Source: Treponema sp. (lineage in GTDB: Bacteria; Spirochaetota; Spirochaetia; Treponematales; Breznakiellaceae). Taken from it: a stretch of DNA of 8,069 nucleotides. The notes beneath the pieces were generated by a model. That model did no database searches and was not told the DNA's origin. It saw only the letters and a list, made by a program, of their open reading frames with translations. The stretch is taken from positions 1 through 8,069 of the forward strand of contig WQXE01000083.1 of assembly GCA_009784995.1 (NCBI GenBank), read 5' to 3'. This document shows, in pieces, positions 1 through 6,255 of the stretch (positions are counted from its first letter, which is position 1; each line of letters opens with the position of its first letter). Both the position numbers and the translations under genes were made by a program.

Positions 1-2
1 CT

Positions 3-80
3 GACATGGCAACCTGGAATATAATAATTGAGCTTAATAATAAATTTAAGTCAGACGAATATCAAATTTTATTTAAGTAA
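3..80 (+). CDS. possible 3' end of a gene entering from the left edge
   Basis: One plus-strand frame is open from the window edge to a TAA at 78-80 and gives 25 residues beginning DMATWNIIIELNNKF and ending in YQILFK. The composition is protein-like (Trp, alternating charged and hydrophobic residues), and the stop abuts the stop codon of the convergent gene that ends at 81, an arrangement common for real convergent genes. The stretch is short enough in AT-rich DNA to be open by chance, and no family can be recognised. Nothing else is visible in the first 80 bases. Confidence 0.28.
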   Translation, partial: DMATWNIIIELNNKFKSDEYQILFK

Positions 81-467
81 TTATCCTTTACGAACATACA
101 AGGGAATCGAATCTATTTCTTTATCATCAATATAAAGAACATAATTAATTATTCCCGGATTTTTAAAATGTAAGTTTGAAATACTAAAAACCAAATGAGA
201 TACGGCGGAGGCGTTTCCTACACCTTTAACTTCGATATTGCCGCTTATTGTTTCCAAACTCATCTCTCCATCAAGGTCTCGGGTTTCTATGCGAAAAGTA
301 TGCGCGCCAAACTCCCAAAGATCAAAACGCAGGCGAATTACGACAGAAAGCTGCGGATGAACACACGGAAAATTTCTTGAAATAATCGTGTCAAAGGTAC
401 CTACGATTGTAAGTTTGCCTCCGTTTTCCTGAGAAAAATCACAAAATGTAAACAGTTCAATTTTAAT
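81..467 (-). CDS. DUF6941-like small protein with a probable ATT start codon
   Basis: The reading frame gives 128 residues when started at an ATT (465-467), beginning (I/M)KIELFTFCDFSQENGG and continuing with KLTIVGTFDTI, LWEFGAHTFRIETRDLDGE and the ending YVLYIDDKEIDSIPLYVRKG. This layout (an N-terminal 'FCD...GGKLxIxGxFD' strand, a central 'E.G.H....DxDG' segment and a C-terminal beta hairpin 'DDKEIxSIPLYV') fits the DUF6941 family of small all-beta proteins of unknown function; the family name is from memory. The first ATG in frame (261-263) would discard more than half of the conserved protein. No ATG, GTG or TTG occurs between the upstream in-frame stop (492-494) and the conserved start. 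An AGAGG Shine-Dalgarno sequence (474-478) sits six bases before the ATT. The ATT shares one base with the TAA of the upstream acyltransferase gene, implying translational coupling. A second ATT at 459-461 is the alternative start. Confidence 0.8.
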   Translation of the reverse strand: MKIELFTFCDFSQENGGKLTIVGTFDTIISRNFPCVHPQLSVVIRLRFDLWEFGAHTFRIETRDLDGEMSLETISGNIEVKGVGNASAVSHLVFSISNLHFKNPGIINYVLYIDDKEIDSIPLYVRKG

Positions 468-1818
468 TGGAAACCTCTTTATTAACTTCTTTTATACAAT
501 TTAAATAAGCTTTTTCAAGTTCTAATGTGGTGTTCGCTATTGTCTCTTTTTTACTTTCATTGTATTGGTTTAGAAGCACGCTTAAATTAATAAGCGGAGC
601 GGTTTTTATTATTATTTTGCTTACAGGAATATTAATTCTTCCTGATATGGCGCCGCCCATTGTCCTATTCGCGAAATCCCATAAGTTCTGTATAAATTCA
701 ATTTTTAAATGAAGCGCGGTTTCTTCCGTTGGAAGCGGTTTGCGAAAATACCAGCCAAAATCCGCCAATTCCTGATGGCGCGAAATATACCAGGCTTCTC
801 CTGCTTTTAAATCCATCACACTTCTTTTTATTTTAGCGGTTTTATCCAGATTATCAAAACCGGGAATAAATATATTATCCCAGCATAAATGACGCACTTT
901 ATATAATCTCGCGAAAAAATCGCCTTCGCTTTTTATACCTAACATTCTTTCAGCAGTTTCTAAAGCGGCATTAACAACATTTTCCATTCTAGTTTCATAA
1001 GGAAGCGATGTATCGATTTTTATTTTGTAACCTTGTTCGTTTACTTCCAGAATTTTATCCATACACAATTTAATTCTGTCAATAAAAGAATTATTTTTTG
1101 CTTCTTTTATATTAATGCCGTTTAACTTTTCTATTTTTTTAAGTAATTTTTCCATAGCTTTAATTCCGCGTTTATCATAGCGAAAATGTATGGATAACGG
1201 CAAAATTTCCAAAGGACAATCTTTTTCTTTTTCCGCAAGCTGGCTCGCGGCTTGAAAACCAATACGAATAATTCCATTTTCCAGCCTGGGAACTGTATCT
1301 GTCGAATATGAAACCTGTCCTTCCGGAGCCAACGCTAGAGGATAATGTCCGTCTACAATCGAACTGTAAATCCTTGCCATTCCTTTGGAATCAAGTTTAG
1401 TATGATGAATAGGAATCGCTCCCACCTTAGGCATAACAAGCCTCGCTATCCAGCCGCCCCATCTTACAACTTCATAACCATAAACAAAAATCGCGTGAGG
1501 TCTGCGTTTAAAACGTATTTTATTTTTTCGCGCCAAAGATTTTACTTTAAAAAGAAAAAACCATGTAAGAAGCTGAGGGTCTCTTACATCAGGATGACGG
1601 AATGCGATAAGGCACCGGCTTTTTTTATCCAGCGTTCTTTTAAAAACATCAAACAGAATTTCTCCCGGTAATACAATTTTCGCGTGCCCAAAAAGCGTTA
1701 ATAAATATGGTTTCGCGATAATCGATAAAATAAAAATCGTTAATTTGGAAACCTTTGGCTGCGCGACAACTATATCAGGCGAAGCTTGTATTACCGGTTT
1801 ACTGTACAGTTTATACAT
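463..1818 (-). CDS. PlsC-type glycerophospholipid acyltransferase-like protein
   Basis: A 451-residue protein with the lysophospholipid acyltransferase (LPLAT/PlsC) signature. RHPDVRD at 74-80 is the catalytic H(x4)D motif (H75, D80). An arginine- and glycine-containing stretch at about 113-127 stands where motif II is expected. APEGQVS at 164-170 is the EG-containing acceptor-binding motif, and ILPLSIHF at 205-212 fits motif IV. Residues 25-45 are hydrophobic and may hold it to the inner membrane. The family transfers acyl groups to lysophosphatidate or related lysophospholipids; the exact substrate cannot be read here. At 451 residues it is much longer than a plain PlsC (about 240), with a C-terminal half of unknown role rich in charged helices. 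The ATG overlaps the recA stop by eight bases (ATGTATAA) and has an AGAGG Shine-Dalgarno sequence lying inside recA, so translation is probably coupled to recA. Confidence 0.8.
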   Translation of the reverse strand: MYKLYSKPVIQASPDIVVAQPKVSKLTIFILSIIAKPYLLTLFGHAKIVLPGEILFDVFKRTLDKKSRCLIAFRHPDVRDPQLLTWFFLFKVKSLARKNKIRFKRRPHAIFVYGYEVVRWGGWIARLVMPKVGAIPIHHTKLDSKGMARIYSSIVDGHYPLALAPEGQVSYSTDTVPRLENGIIRIGFQAASQLAEKEKDCPLEILPLSIHFRYDKRGIKAMEKLLKKIEKLNGINIKEAKNNSFIDRIKLCMDKILEVNEQGYKIKIDTSLPYETRMENVVNAALETAERMLGIKSEGDFFARLYKVRHLCWDNIFIPGFDNLDKTAKIKRSVMDLKAGEAWYISRHQELADFGWYFRKPLPTEETALHLKIEFIQNLWDFANRTMGGAISGRINIPVSKIIIKTAPLINLSVLLNQYNESKKETIANTTLELEKAYLNCIKEVNKEVSN

Positions 1819-2935
1819 TATCCTCTTCTTTTACCGCTTTTGAGCTCTTGGCTGGTTTTTCTGTCGAACCTTTAGCTTGCGGGAATTCCCTGCCTGGGAA
1901 TATTTGTTTACGCAAAGTTGTTTCCAATTCTTTTAGTAAATCTTGATGTTGTTCAAGATATTCGCGGGTATTATCCCTTCCCTGCCCTATCTTGTCTTCT
2001 TTGTAAGAATACCACGCGCCGCTCTTTTTAATAAGCTCGTATTTTACTGAACAATCCAGAATGCTTCCTGTCGCGGAAATTCCTTTGCCGAACATAAGTT
2101 CGATTTCTGTTTTTCTAAATGGAGGCGCGACTTTGTTTTTTACAACTTTGACTCGAACCCTGTTGCCAATAGCGTCAGTATCTTTGCTGACTTCGATTGT
2201 TTCTGTTTTGCGGACTTCCAAACGCACGGACGAATAAAACTTTAACGCGTTACCGCCTGTTGTCGTTTCCGGGTTGCCGAAGAATACGCCAATCTTCATT
2301 CGTATTTGATTGATGAAAATTAAAATTGTTCTGGATTTTCCAATCGTGGCGGTAAGTTTACGCAGAGCCTGGCTCATTAAACGCGCCTGCGCTCCCATTT
2401 GAGCGTCACCCATTTCGCCTTCAATTTCCGACTGCGGGGTTAGAGCCGCGACCGAGTCTACAACGATTACATCAACAGCGCCCGAACGTACAAGGCTTTC
2501 TGTGATTTCCATCGCCTGCTCGCCGTTATCCGGCTGGCTGACCCAAAGTTCATCGATGTTAACACCAAGATTTTTAGCGTAAATTGGATCCAGAGCGTGT
2601 TCCGCGTCGATAAAAGCGGCGTTACCGCCAAGTTTTTGAGCTTCGGCAATCGCGTGCAGCGCGAGCGTGGTTTTCCCTGAAGATTCAGGACCGTAAATCT
2701 CGATAATACGCCCGCGCGGATAACCGCCAATACCTAGCGCTTCGTCCAGAAGAATAGAACCCGAAGGAACTACCTCGATACCGGCAGCGCCGTCTGACGT
2801 ACCCAGTTTAATTAATGATCCCGCGCCAAACTGTTTTTCAATTTGAAGGCGAGCCGCTTCCAGGGCTTTAGTTCTCTCTTCGCTCGAAGCTAAAGGACTA
2901 ACCCTTGATTTTTCTGATTCATTTGACTTTGCCAT
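1811..2935 (-). CDS. recA: RecA recombinase
   Basis: A full-length 374-residue RecA, the ATP-dependent filament-forming protein that drives homologous pairing and strand exchange. Walker A is GPESSGKTT at 82-90 and Walker B is DVIVVDSVAAL at 155-165. Loop L1 lies around EIEGEMGD (170-177) and loop L2 around NPETTTGGNA (221-230), with the FINQIRMKIGVFFG segment just before it. The DNA-binding C-terminal domain follows from about 270, and the tail from 353 is Lys/Glu-rich and ends in EEDNV, as usual for bacterial RecA. The ATG is supported by GGAGG at 2944-2948, eight bases upstream. It is the first gene of an overlapping operon with the acyltransferase and the DUF6941-like gene. No inverted repeat of the usual LexA kinds was recognised in its leader. 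Confidence 0.98.
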   Translation of the reverse strand: MAKSNESEKSRVSPLASSEERTKALEAARLQIEKQFGAGSLIKLGTSDGAAGIEVVPSGSILLDEALGIGGYPRGRIIEIYGPESSGKTTLALHAIAEAQKLGGNAAFIDAEHALDPIYAKNLGVNIDELWVSQPDNGEQAMEITESLVRSGAVDVIVVDSVAALTPQSEIEGEMGDAQMGAQARLMSQALRKLTATIGKSRTILIFINQIRMKIGVFFGNPETTTGGNALKFYSSVRLEVRKTETIEVSKDTDAIGNRVRVKVVKNKVAPPFRKTEIELMFGKGISATGSILDCSVKYELIKKSGAWYSYKEDKIGQGRDNTREYLEQHQDLLKELETTLRKQIFPGREFPQAKGSTEKPAKSSKAVKEEDNV

Positions 2936-2995
2936 AATAATCTCCTCCCCCTTATATGGCGCGCAGATGTACAGCGCATGACCGAAACTGGGAGA

Positions 2996-3024
2996 ATTTT
3001 AACATATTTGTAAAAAAATGTCTA
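2996..3024 (-). promoter_or_regulatory. probable sigma-70 promoter of recA
   Basis: On the minus strand a -35-like TAGACA (3019-3024) is followed by a 17-base spacer and a -10-like TAAAAT (2996-3001). Each box matches five of six consensus positions. Transcription would start near 2989 and give a leader of about 54 bases before the recA ATG. A perfect 10-base palindrome GTCTATAGAC (3020-3029) overlaps the -35 box and could be an operator, but this is only a suggestion. Confidence 0.55.
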
Positions 3025-3068
3025 TAGACTACTATATGTTTGTAAAGTAAAAATAAGCCAATCACCAT

Positions 3069-3110
3069 AAAAAAAGGCTGTCTGAAATTACTTCCGGAAC
3101 AGCCTTTTTT
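3069..3110 (-). terminator. rho-independent terminator of the small lipoprotein gene
   Basis: A GGCTGT/ACAGCC stem is flanked by matching A and T runs (arms 3069-3081 and 3099-3110) around a 17-base loop. It begins 16 bases after the stop of the minus-strand lipoprotein gene and has a T run on the minus strand, so it should end that transcript ahead of the recA promoter. The A and T runs are symmetric, so it could also act on plus-strand transcripts. Confidence 0.85.
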
Positions 3111-3126
3111 ACAGTATCGAGTTTAA

Positions 3127-3450
3127 TTAGCGGGTATATCTAATCGCTGTTCCACGCATTATGTATGTATTTGTGGCGAAAATGAAAGGAATATAAACAA
3201 CACTTTGCTGGTCAACAATTATGTCGATAACATAGTCAGCATTTGGATATTGTTTTTTCGCTTCATTGAGTAACATGGTAAGTCCATAACCGTCTTTCAT
3301 CATGTTATCTGTTACTGAAAGTTCAACTGGTCCCAAAACTGTGAAATTTGTGTTTTGGTTGTTCTGATACATTATTGGTTTAGTTGATGAGCAGCTCATT
3401 ACTACAACTAAACACGCGCACAGGATCAAAAGATAAACTACTTTTTTCAT
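3127..3450 (-). CDS. small lipoprotein of unknown function
   Basis: A 107-residue protein with a clear lipoprotein signal peptide: MKK, then a hydrophobic stretch (4-18), then the lipobox VMSC with Cys20 as the lipidated residue, leaving an 88-residue mature protein. The mature part has a pattern seen in small lipoproteins of spirochaetes and Bacteroidetes: a strand with FTVLGPVEL, then a helix LLNEAKKQYPNADYVIDIIVD, then a final strand YIMRGTAIRYTR. No enzyme motif is visible and no function can be assigned. The ATG has an AAGGA Shine-Dalgarno sequence (3457-3461). The gene stands alone between its own promoter-like -10 box and a terminator, separate from the recA operon. Confidence 0.85.
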   Translation of the reverse strand: MKKVVYLLILCACLVVVMSCSSTKPIMYQNNQNTNFTVLGPVELSVTDNMMKDGYGLTMLLNEAKKQYPNADYVIDIIVDQQSVVYIPFIFATNTYIMRGTAIRYTR

Positions 3451-3495
3451 AAAAAATCCTTTTTGTAATTACATTTTCCTTTTTTTGTAATCACG

Positions 3496-3501
3496 ATTAT
3501 A
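3496..3501 (-). promoter_or_regulatory. -10 box (TATAAT) for the small lipoprotein gene
   Basis: A perfect TATAAT on the minus strand lies about 45 bases ahead of the lipoprotein ATG; transcription would start near 3489. At the expected -35 spacing there is only an A run, so the promoter would be weak or activator-dependent. The box touches the arm of the hairpin at 3501-3519. Confidence 0.4.
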
Positions 3502-3555
3502 ACCGTTATAAAAACGGTTTTTTTCGGTTTTACCGAATTTCCTCCAACGGAGGAA
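3501..3555. repeat. three adjacent short hairpins in the divergent intergenic region
   Basis: Three perfect stem-loops stand side by side. AACCGTT/AACGGTT (3501-3519, loop of 5) is followed by a T run on the plus strand and so looks like a rho-independent terminator. TTCGGT/ACCGAA (3523-3537) has a loop of 3. TTCCTCC/GGAGGAA (3539-3555) has a loop of 3. The flanking genes diverge, so no known transcript needs ending here. The group may be the leader of a small RNA, an operator region, or a decayed repeat. Confidence 0.5.
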
Positions 3556-3584
3556 TAATCGATTACCATTAAAAAGTATAATAG

Positions 3585-3618
3585 CTGCTACATTTAAACG
3601 ACCCTTTAAATGTAGCAG
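3585..3618. repeat. 14-bp perfect hairpin, copy 1 of a paired palindromic element
   Basis: Arms CTGCTACATTTAAA (3585-3598) and its exact complement (3605-3618) surround a 6-base loop. The first 15 bases recur at 3735-3749. A TATAAT on the plus strand (3577-3582) precedes it without a convincing -35 box. The right arm is followed by a T-rich stretch. It may be a mobile palindromic repeat or the end of a small RNA. Confidence 0.7.
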
Positions 3619-3732
3619 TTTACTTATTTTTGATAATCTCTTTACAAAATTATTATACCAAAGTTTCTACCATATATGCAAGACAAAATAGGGTTTTTTT
3701 AAAAAATTTTTAAACCAAAAATATTTATTAAG

Positions 3733-3770
3733 AACTGCTACATTTAAACCGTGGTTTATTTATAGCAGTT
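3733..3770. repeat. imperfect hairpin, copy 2 of the paired palindromic element
   Basis: Arms AACTGCTACATTTAAACC (3733-3750) and GGTTTATTTATAGCAGTT (3753-3770) pair at both ends with a mismatched centre. It shares CTGCTACATTTAAAC with the first copy, exactly 150 bases away. The AT-rich sequence between the copies (3619-3732) has no gene; it has a TTGATA (3630-3635) followed by TATACC at 18 bases, which could be a distal promoter of prs. Together with the hairpins this accounts for the gene-free stretch 3451-3859. Confidence 0.6.
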
Positions 3771-3824
3771 AAAATGAAAAGAATTCTAACTGCAATTCGG
3801 CGTCTTTGCAAAAAAACTATACCC

Positions 3825-3853
3825 TAGATAAATAGTTTAATATTCTATATAAT
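3825..3853 (+). promoter_or_regulatory. promoter of prs, placed for a leaderless transcript
   Basis: A -35-like TAGATA (3825-3830), a 17-base spacer and a perfect TATAAT (3848-3853). Seven bases past the -10 box lies the A of the prs start codon (3860). No Shine-Dalgarno sequence stands before that ATG. The -35 resembles the TAGACA proposed for recA. A second candidate, TTGCAA (3806-3811) with TAAATA (3829-3834), would give a short leader but still without a Shine-Dalgarno sequence. Confidence 0.5.
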
Positions 3854-3859
3854 TACATC

Positions 3860-4945
3860 ATGAACCCATTTATTGTCTGCGCGACCCGTTCCATGCGGAA
3901 TTATACGTCTTTGGTAATAGAATATTTATCAAAATATTTAAGTTTTTCTAAAATTGCGGATCAAATAAACGGTATTGATCTTTTAAATACCGATTGTTTC
4001 GCTGATGGCGAATTGGAAGTTTCTGTTAATTCGTCCATTCGCGGCAGGGATGTAATTATCTTTTCTTCCAGCGCGAGGAATGACGCGGGCATTAATGTTG
4101 AAGAAGCGAAAATTGAACTTTACCACGCTGTAGACGCGCTTATCAGATGTCAGGCAAAAAGAATCATCATTTTTGAGCCGTTTATTTCATGCTCTCGATC
4201 GGATCGAACCACGCGCAGAAGTTCTGTAGGTTTATGGGTTCATTTAAAAACGCTTTCCGCTTTGGGAGCGCGCCATATTGTTACGTTTCAGCTTCATTCC
4301 GATAAATCAAAAACAATGCTTGATCCTTCCGTATGCGCGATTGATGATATCCCCGCTTTAAATCTTTTAAAAAAATATCTTTGTGACAATTATATTAAAA
4401 CACTGGAAAAATTGGAAAATGATGTAAGAGCCAACTGGGCTTTTTGTTCAGTTGACGCCGGCGGAGAAAAACTCGCTCGTGTTTTCGCTAATTCATTCGG
4501 CGCTCCTTTGGTTGTCGCTCACAAACAGCGCGATTATTCAAAACCAAACACGGTTGAATCAATAAACATTCTTTCCGCGGAACCGGTAGAAGGAAAAATC
4601 CTTTGGGTTGTAGATGACATGATCGACACAGCAGGTTCTGTAGAAAAACTTGTCCGCGCTCTTTCGCAGTTAAAACCAAAGGAAATAAATATAATTTCCG
4701 TTCATTCGGTTTTTTCACCTCCGGCGGTAGATAAATTGGAAGCTCTTTCCAAAGAAGGGTTATTAAATAAATTAATTGTAACTGATACTGTTTCCTGTTC
4801 AAATTACAAACAAAGAATTCCGGGACTGGAAATCGTACAATCCGCGGAAATGGCATCGCAAATTATAAAAGCTATTATCAATAATGAATCGATGAGCAAG
4901 CTCTTGCGCTCCTTTGACGCGAGTATTTACCTAGGTAAAAAATAA
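3860..4945 (+). CDS. prs: ribose-phosphate pyrophosphokinase (PRPP synthetase)
   Basis: A 361-residue protein of the PRPP synthetase family, which makes 5-phosphoribosyl-1-diphosphate from ribose-5-phosphate and ATP for nucleotide, histidine, tryptophan and NAD synthesis. FADGELEV (47-54) is the N-terminal family motif. RSDRTTRR (113-120) aligns with the RQDRK ATP-binding loop, and QLHSDKSKTMLD (144-155) holds the conserved His. SVDAGGEKLAR (197-207) and HKQRDYSKPN (221-230; K222 and R224 in the catalytic loop) follow. WVVDDMIDTAGS (249-260) is the PRPP-binding loop. It is about 45 residues longer than the usual 310-320, with extra sequence near 172-192 and at the C-terminus, and it departs from consensus at several loops, so it is a divergent type and allosteric control by ADP cannot be assumed. 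It likely forms an operon with dtd, 56 bases downstream. Confidence 0.87.
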   Translation: MNPFIVCATRSMRNYTSLVIEYLSKYLSFSKIADQINGIDLLNTDCFADGELEVSVNSSIRGRDVIIFSSSARNDAGINVEEAKIELYHAVDALIRCQAKRIIIFEPFISCSRSDRTTRRSSVGLWVHLKTLSALGARHIVTFQLHSDKSKTMLDPSVCAIDDIPALNLLKKYLCDNYIKTLEKLENDVRANWAFCSVDAGGEKLARVFANSFGAPLVVAHKQRDYSKPNTVESINILSAEPVEGKILWVVDDMIDTAGSVEKLVRALSQLKPKEINIISVHSVFSPPAVDKLEALSKEGLLNKLIVTDTVSCSNYKQRIPGLEIVQSAEMASQIIKAIINNESMSKLLRSFDASIYLGKK

Positions 4946-4957
4946 TTTTGAAGATTT

Positions 4958-4984
4958 CACGCCAAGACGCCAAGAACGCAGAGG
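4958..4984 (+). repeat. solo CGCxxAG-type repeat between prs and dtd
   Basis: Three 8-9 base units of the form CGCmrAGr lie in tandem just after the prs stop and run up to the dtd ribosome binding site. The same unit forms the terminal inverted repeats around the GxxExxY gene at 6256-6770. It is read as a solo end or relic of the same repeat family. Confidence 0.6.
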
Positions 4985-5001
4985 AAAAAGAGGTTTAATT
5001 A

Positions 5002-5514
5002 TTGAAAGCGGTAATTCAAAGAGTACTTGACGCTTCTGTAAGTGTTGAAGGTGTTGTAAAAGGCGAAATTAAATCCGGGCTTTTGGTTTACCTTGGTGTC
5101 GCTAATGATGATAATGAATCAGACGCGGACTGGCTTGCCGAAAAAATCGCATACCTTAGAATTTTTAATGATGAAGACGGAAAAATGAATTTATCCTTAA
5201 AAGATTTATATGAAACTGACAAATCTGCCGGCAAATCTGCCGGCAAATCTGCCGGCAAATTTGCCAGTGTACTTATAATTTCCCAATTTACCTTACTTGG
5301 AGACGCCAGAAAAGGCAGACGACCTTCCTGGGACAAAGCCGCGCCGCCGGAAAAAGCAAAGTTGCTTTATGAGTACTTTATTGATTCGATTTTAAAACAC
5401 GGGCTTATCTGTGAAAACGGCGAATTTCAGGCGCACATGAAGGTTAAATATACAAACGACGGACCAGTTACGATTTTATTGGATACAAAGGAATCAATAT
5501 CTATAAAACAATAA
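5002..5514 (+). CDS. dtd: D-aminoacyl-tRNA deacylase
   Basis: A 170-residue DTD enzyme, which removes wrongly attached D-amino acids (and glycine from tRNA-Ala in many bacteria) in the cytoplasm. The N-terminus MKAVIQRVLDASVSVEG is canonical. SQFTLLGDARKGRRPSW (94-110) holds the SQFTL active-site motif, and NDGPVT (152-157) holds the Gly-Pro pair that enters the active site of the partner subunit. The start codon is TTG, chosen because it gives the canonical N-terminus and has AAAGAGG ending at 4993, eight bases before. The protein is about 20 residues longer than usual because of KSAGKSAGKSAGKFAS (74-89), inserted just before the strand leading to SQFTL. The gene likely shares a transcript with prs. 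Confidence 0.95.
   Translation: MKAVIQRVLDASVSVEGVVKGEIKSGLLVYLGVANDDNESDADWLAEKIAYLRIFNDEDGKMNLSLKDLYETDKSAGKSAGKSAGKFASVLIISQFTLLGDARKGRRPSWDKAAPPEKAKLLYEYFIDSILKHGLICENGEFQAHMKVKYTNDGPVTILLDTKESISIKQ
5221..5268 (+). repeat. in-frame 12-base tandem repeat inside dtd
   Basis: Three identical copies of AAATCTGCCGGC (5221-5232, 5233-5244, 5245-5256) and a fourth degenerate copy (5257-5268) encode Lys-Ser-Ala-Gly three times and then Lys-Phe-Ala-Ser. The unit is a multiple of three, so copy-number change would lengthen or shorten the protein without a frameshift. Confidence 0.95.
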
Positions 5515-5905
5515 TAGCTGAAAATTAATTTTATTATCATGCAGATCCGCATATCCCTGTCGGCTAAATGGCAGAATTGGAAATAAAACTTTATAACTCG
5601 TCCAGCAGTTCGTCGTGGTTTATTATTTTATGAAAATTTTTTACTAAATCTCCATTATGATGAGTGCTGTATCGCCATACACAACTGTTGTGAAAAGCTG
5701 CCATAGACGCCGCCAGAGTCTATGCGCCTCTGCCTAATAAAAATAATATTATACTGCTCAGCCCCTGCTGCTGGAAACTTCGCCCTCCGGGCTCGTTGCA
5801 AAAACCGCCTGTAATAAAAAATAAAAAAAACGCTTTCCAGCTTTCTCCAGGATGATACACCCAAAAATACTAACAGAAAAGCGAAACTCAATTTTTGTCC
5901 AGCAC
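5515..5905. other. gene-free stretch with relic sequence
   Basis: No convincing gene is seen between dtd and the reverse-transcriptase remnant. It holds a 7-bp hairpin CATAGAC/GTCTATG (5702-5724) and a GC-rich patch (5761-5815) with a small GCCC/GGGC dyad, set in AT-rich sequence. The patch has the look of dispersed noncoding repeats of treponemes, but that is only an impression. The minus-strand frame through this patch (reaching up to 5975) overlaps the RT remnant and has no recognisable protein. No template repeat matching the end of the FGE-like gene was found here by eye. Confidence 0.45.
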
Positions 5906-6247
5906 CTAAATACTTAAGTTCTGAACAGGAAAGCGGTTTGTTCTCGCAAGAGCAATAGCCGCAAAAACACTGCACACACGTTCTGCCGCTTTTTCTTCTG
6001 TTATTTTATTTTGAATGAACAAAGCGGTAATTTCCAACATGCGCTCTTTAACCCTCCTTTTTGACTTTTGTAAAAGATATATACCTTTTTCTTTTTCTGT
6101 TTCATAACTATCAATAATACCGTCTAATAAAAAAATTACTTTTTTATCTTTTATAAGTTTTCGCAATTGTATTTTTAATATATCGTGATCAATTGAATCA
6201 AAATATTTTCGAATATCAAGTTTTAAAAACCATTTATAAATTAAATA
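5906..6247 (-). pseudogene. reverse transcriptase remnant lacking its catalytic core (probably from a DGR)
   Basis: A 113-codon frame opens right after a stop at 6248-6250 and includes sequence upstream of the only initiator-like codon (TTG, 6166). Its start reads YKWFLKLDIRKYFDSIDHDI, the RT motif A region with the first catalytic Asp, and continues with IKDKKVIFLLDGIIDSYETE and EKGI. In intact relatives GKGxP is followed by the GNLTSQ-type motif and then the palm with YxDD. Here the frame passes straight from EKGI to YLLQKSKRRVKERMLEI and KITEEKAAERVCSVFAAIALARTNRF, which resembles the C-terminal thumb of such RTs (basic linker, then 'ER..S..A...A.T.R'). So the core is deleted in frame, the N-terminal third is missing, and no active enzyme is possible. 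The N-terminal break is only a few bases from the end of the GxxExxY element. DGR-type RTs have this style of motif A, but the deciding motif is lost. Confidence 0.72.
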
Positions 6248-6255
6248 TTATAATC

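Noticed and set aside
195..380. Plus-strand 61-codon frame near the left end
   Set aside because: It lies opposite the DUF6941-like gene, whose full N-terminus can be read through here from the minus strand.
3501..3524. Terminator for a plus-strand gene
   Set aside because: The shape is right, but no plus-strand gene ends nearby, so it is listed only as a hairpin.
4488..4856. Minus-strand frame of 122 codons opposite prs
   Set aside because: It is antisense to the conserved catalytic part of prs, with repeated Leu/Pro composition typical of a shadow frame.
4958..4984. CRISPR-like array from the CGCxxAG units
   Set aside because: The units are 8-9 bases long, directly adjacent and without unique spacers.
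5515..5905. Search by eye for a DGR template repeat matching the lipoprotein 3' end
   Set aside because: No stretch resembling the framework of 6890-7000 was found on either strand, here or in 6771-6886.
5655..5975. Minus-strand open frame of 106 codons with Cys-rich start and a hydrophobic stretch
   Set aside because: It overlaps the RT remnant in another frame, has no recognisable domain, and its middle runs through the GC-rich noncoding repeat patch. Read as chance.
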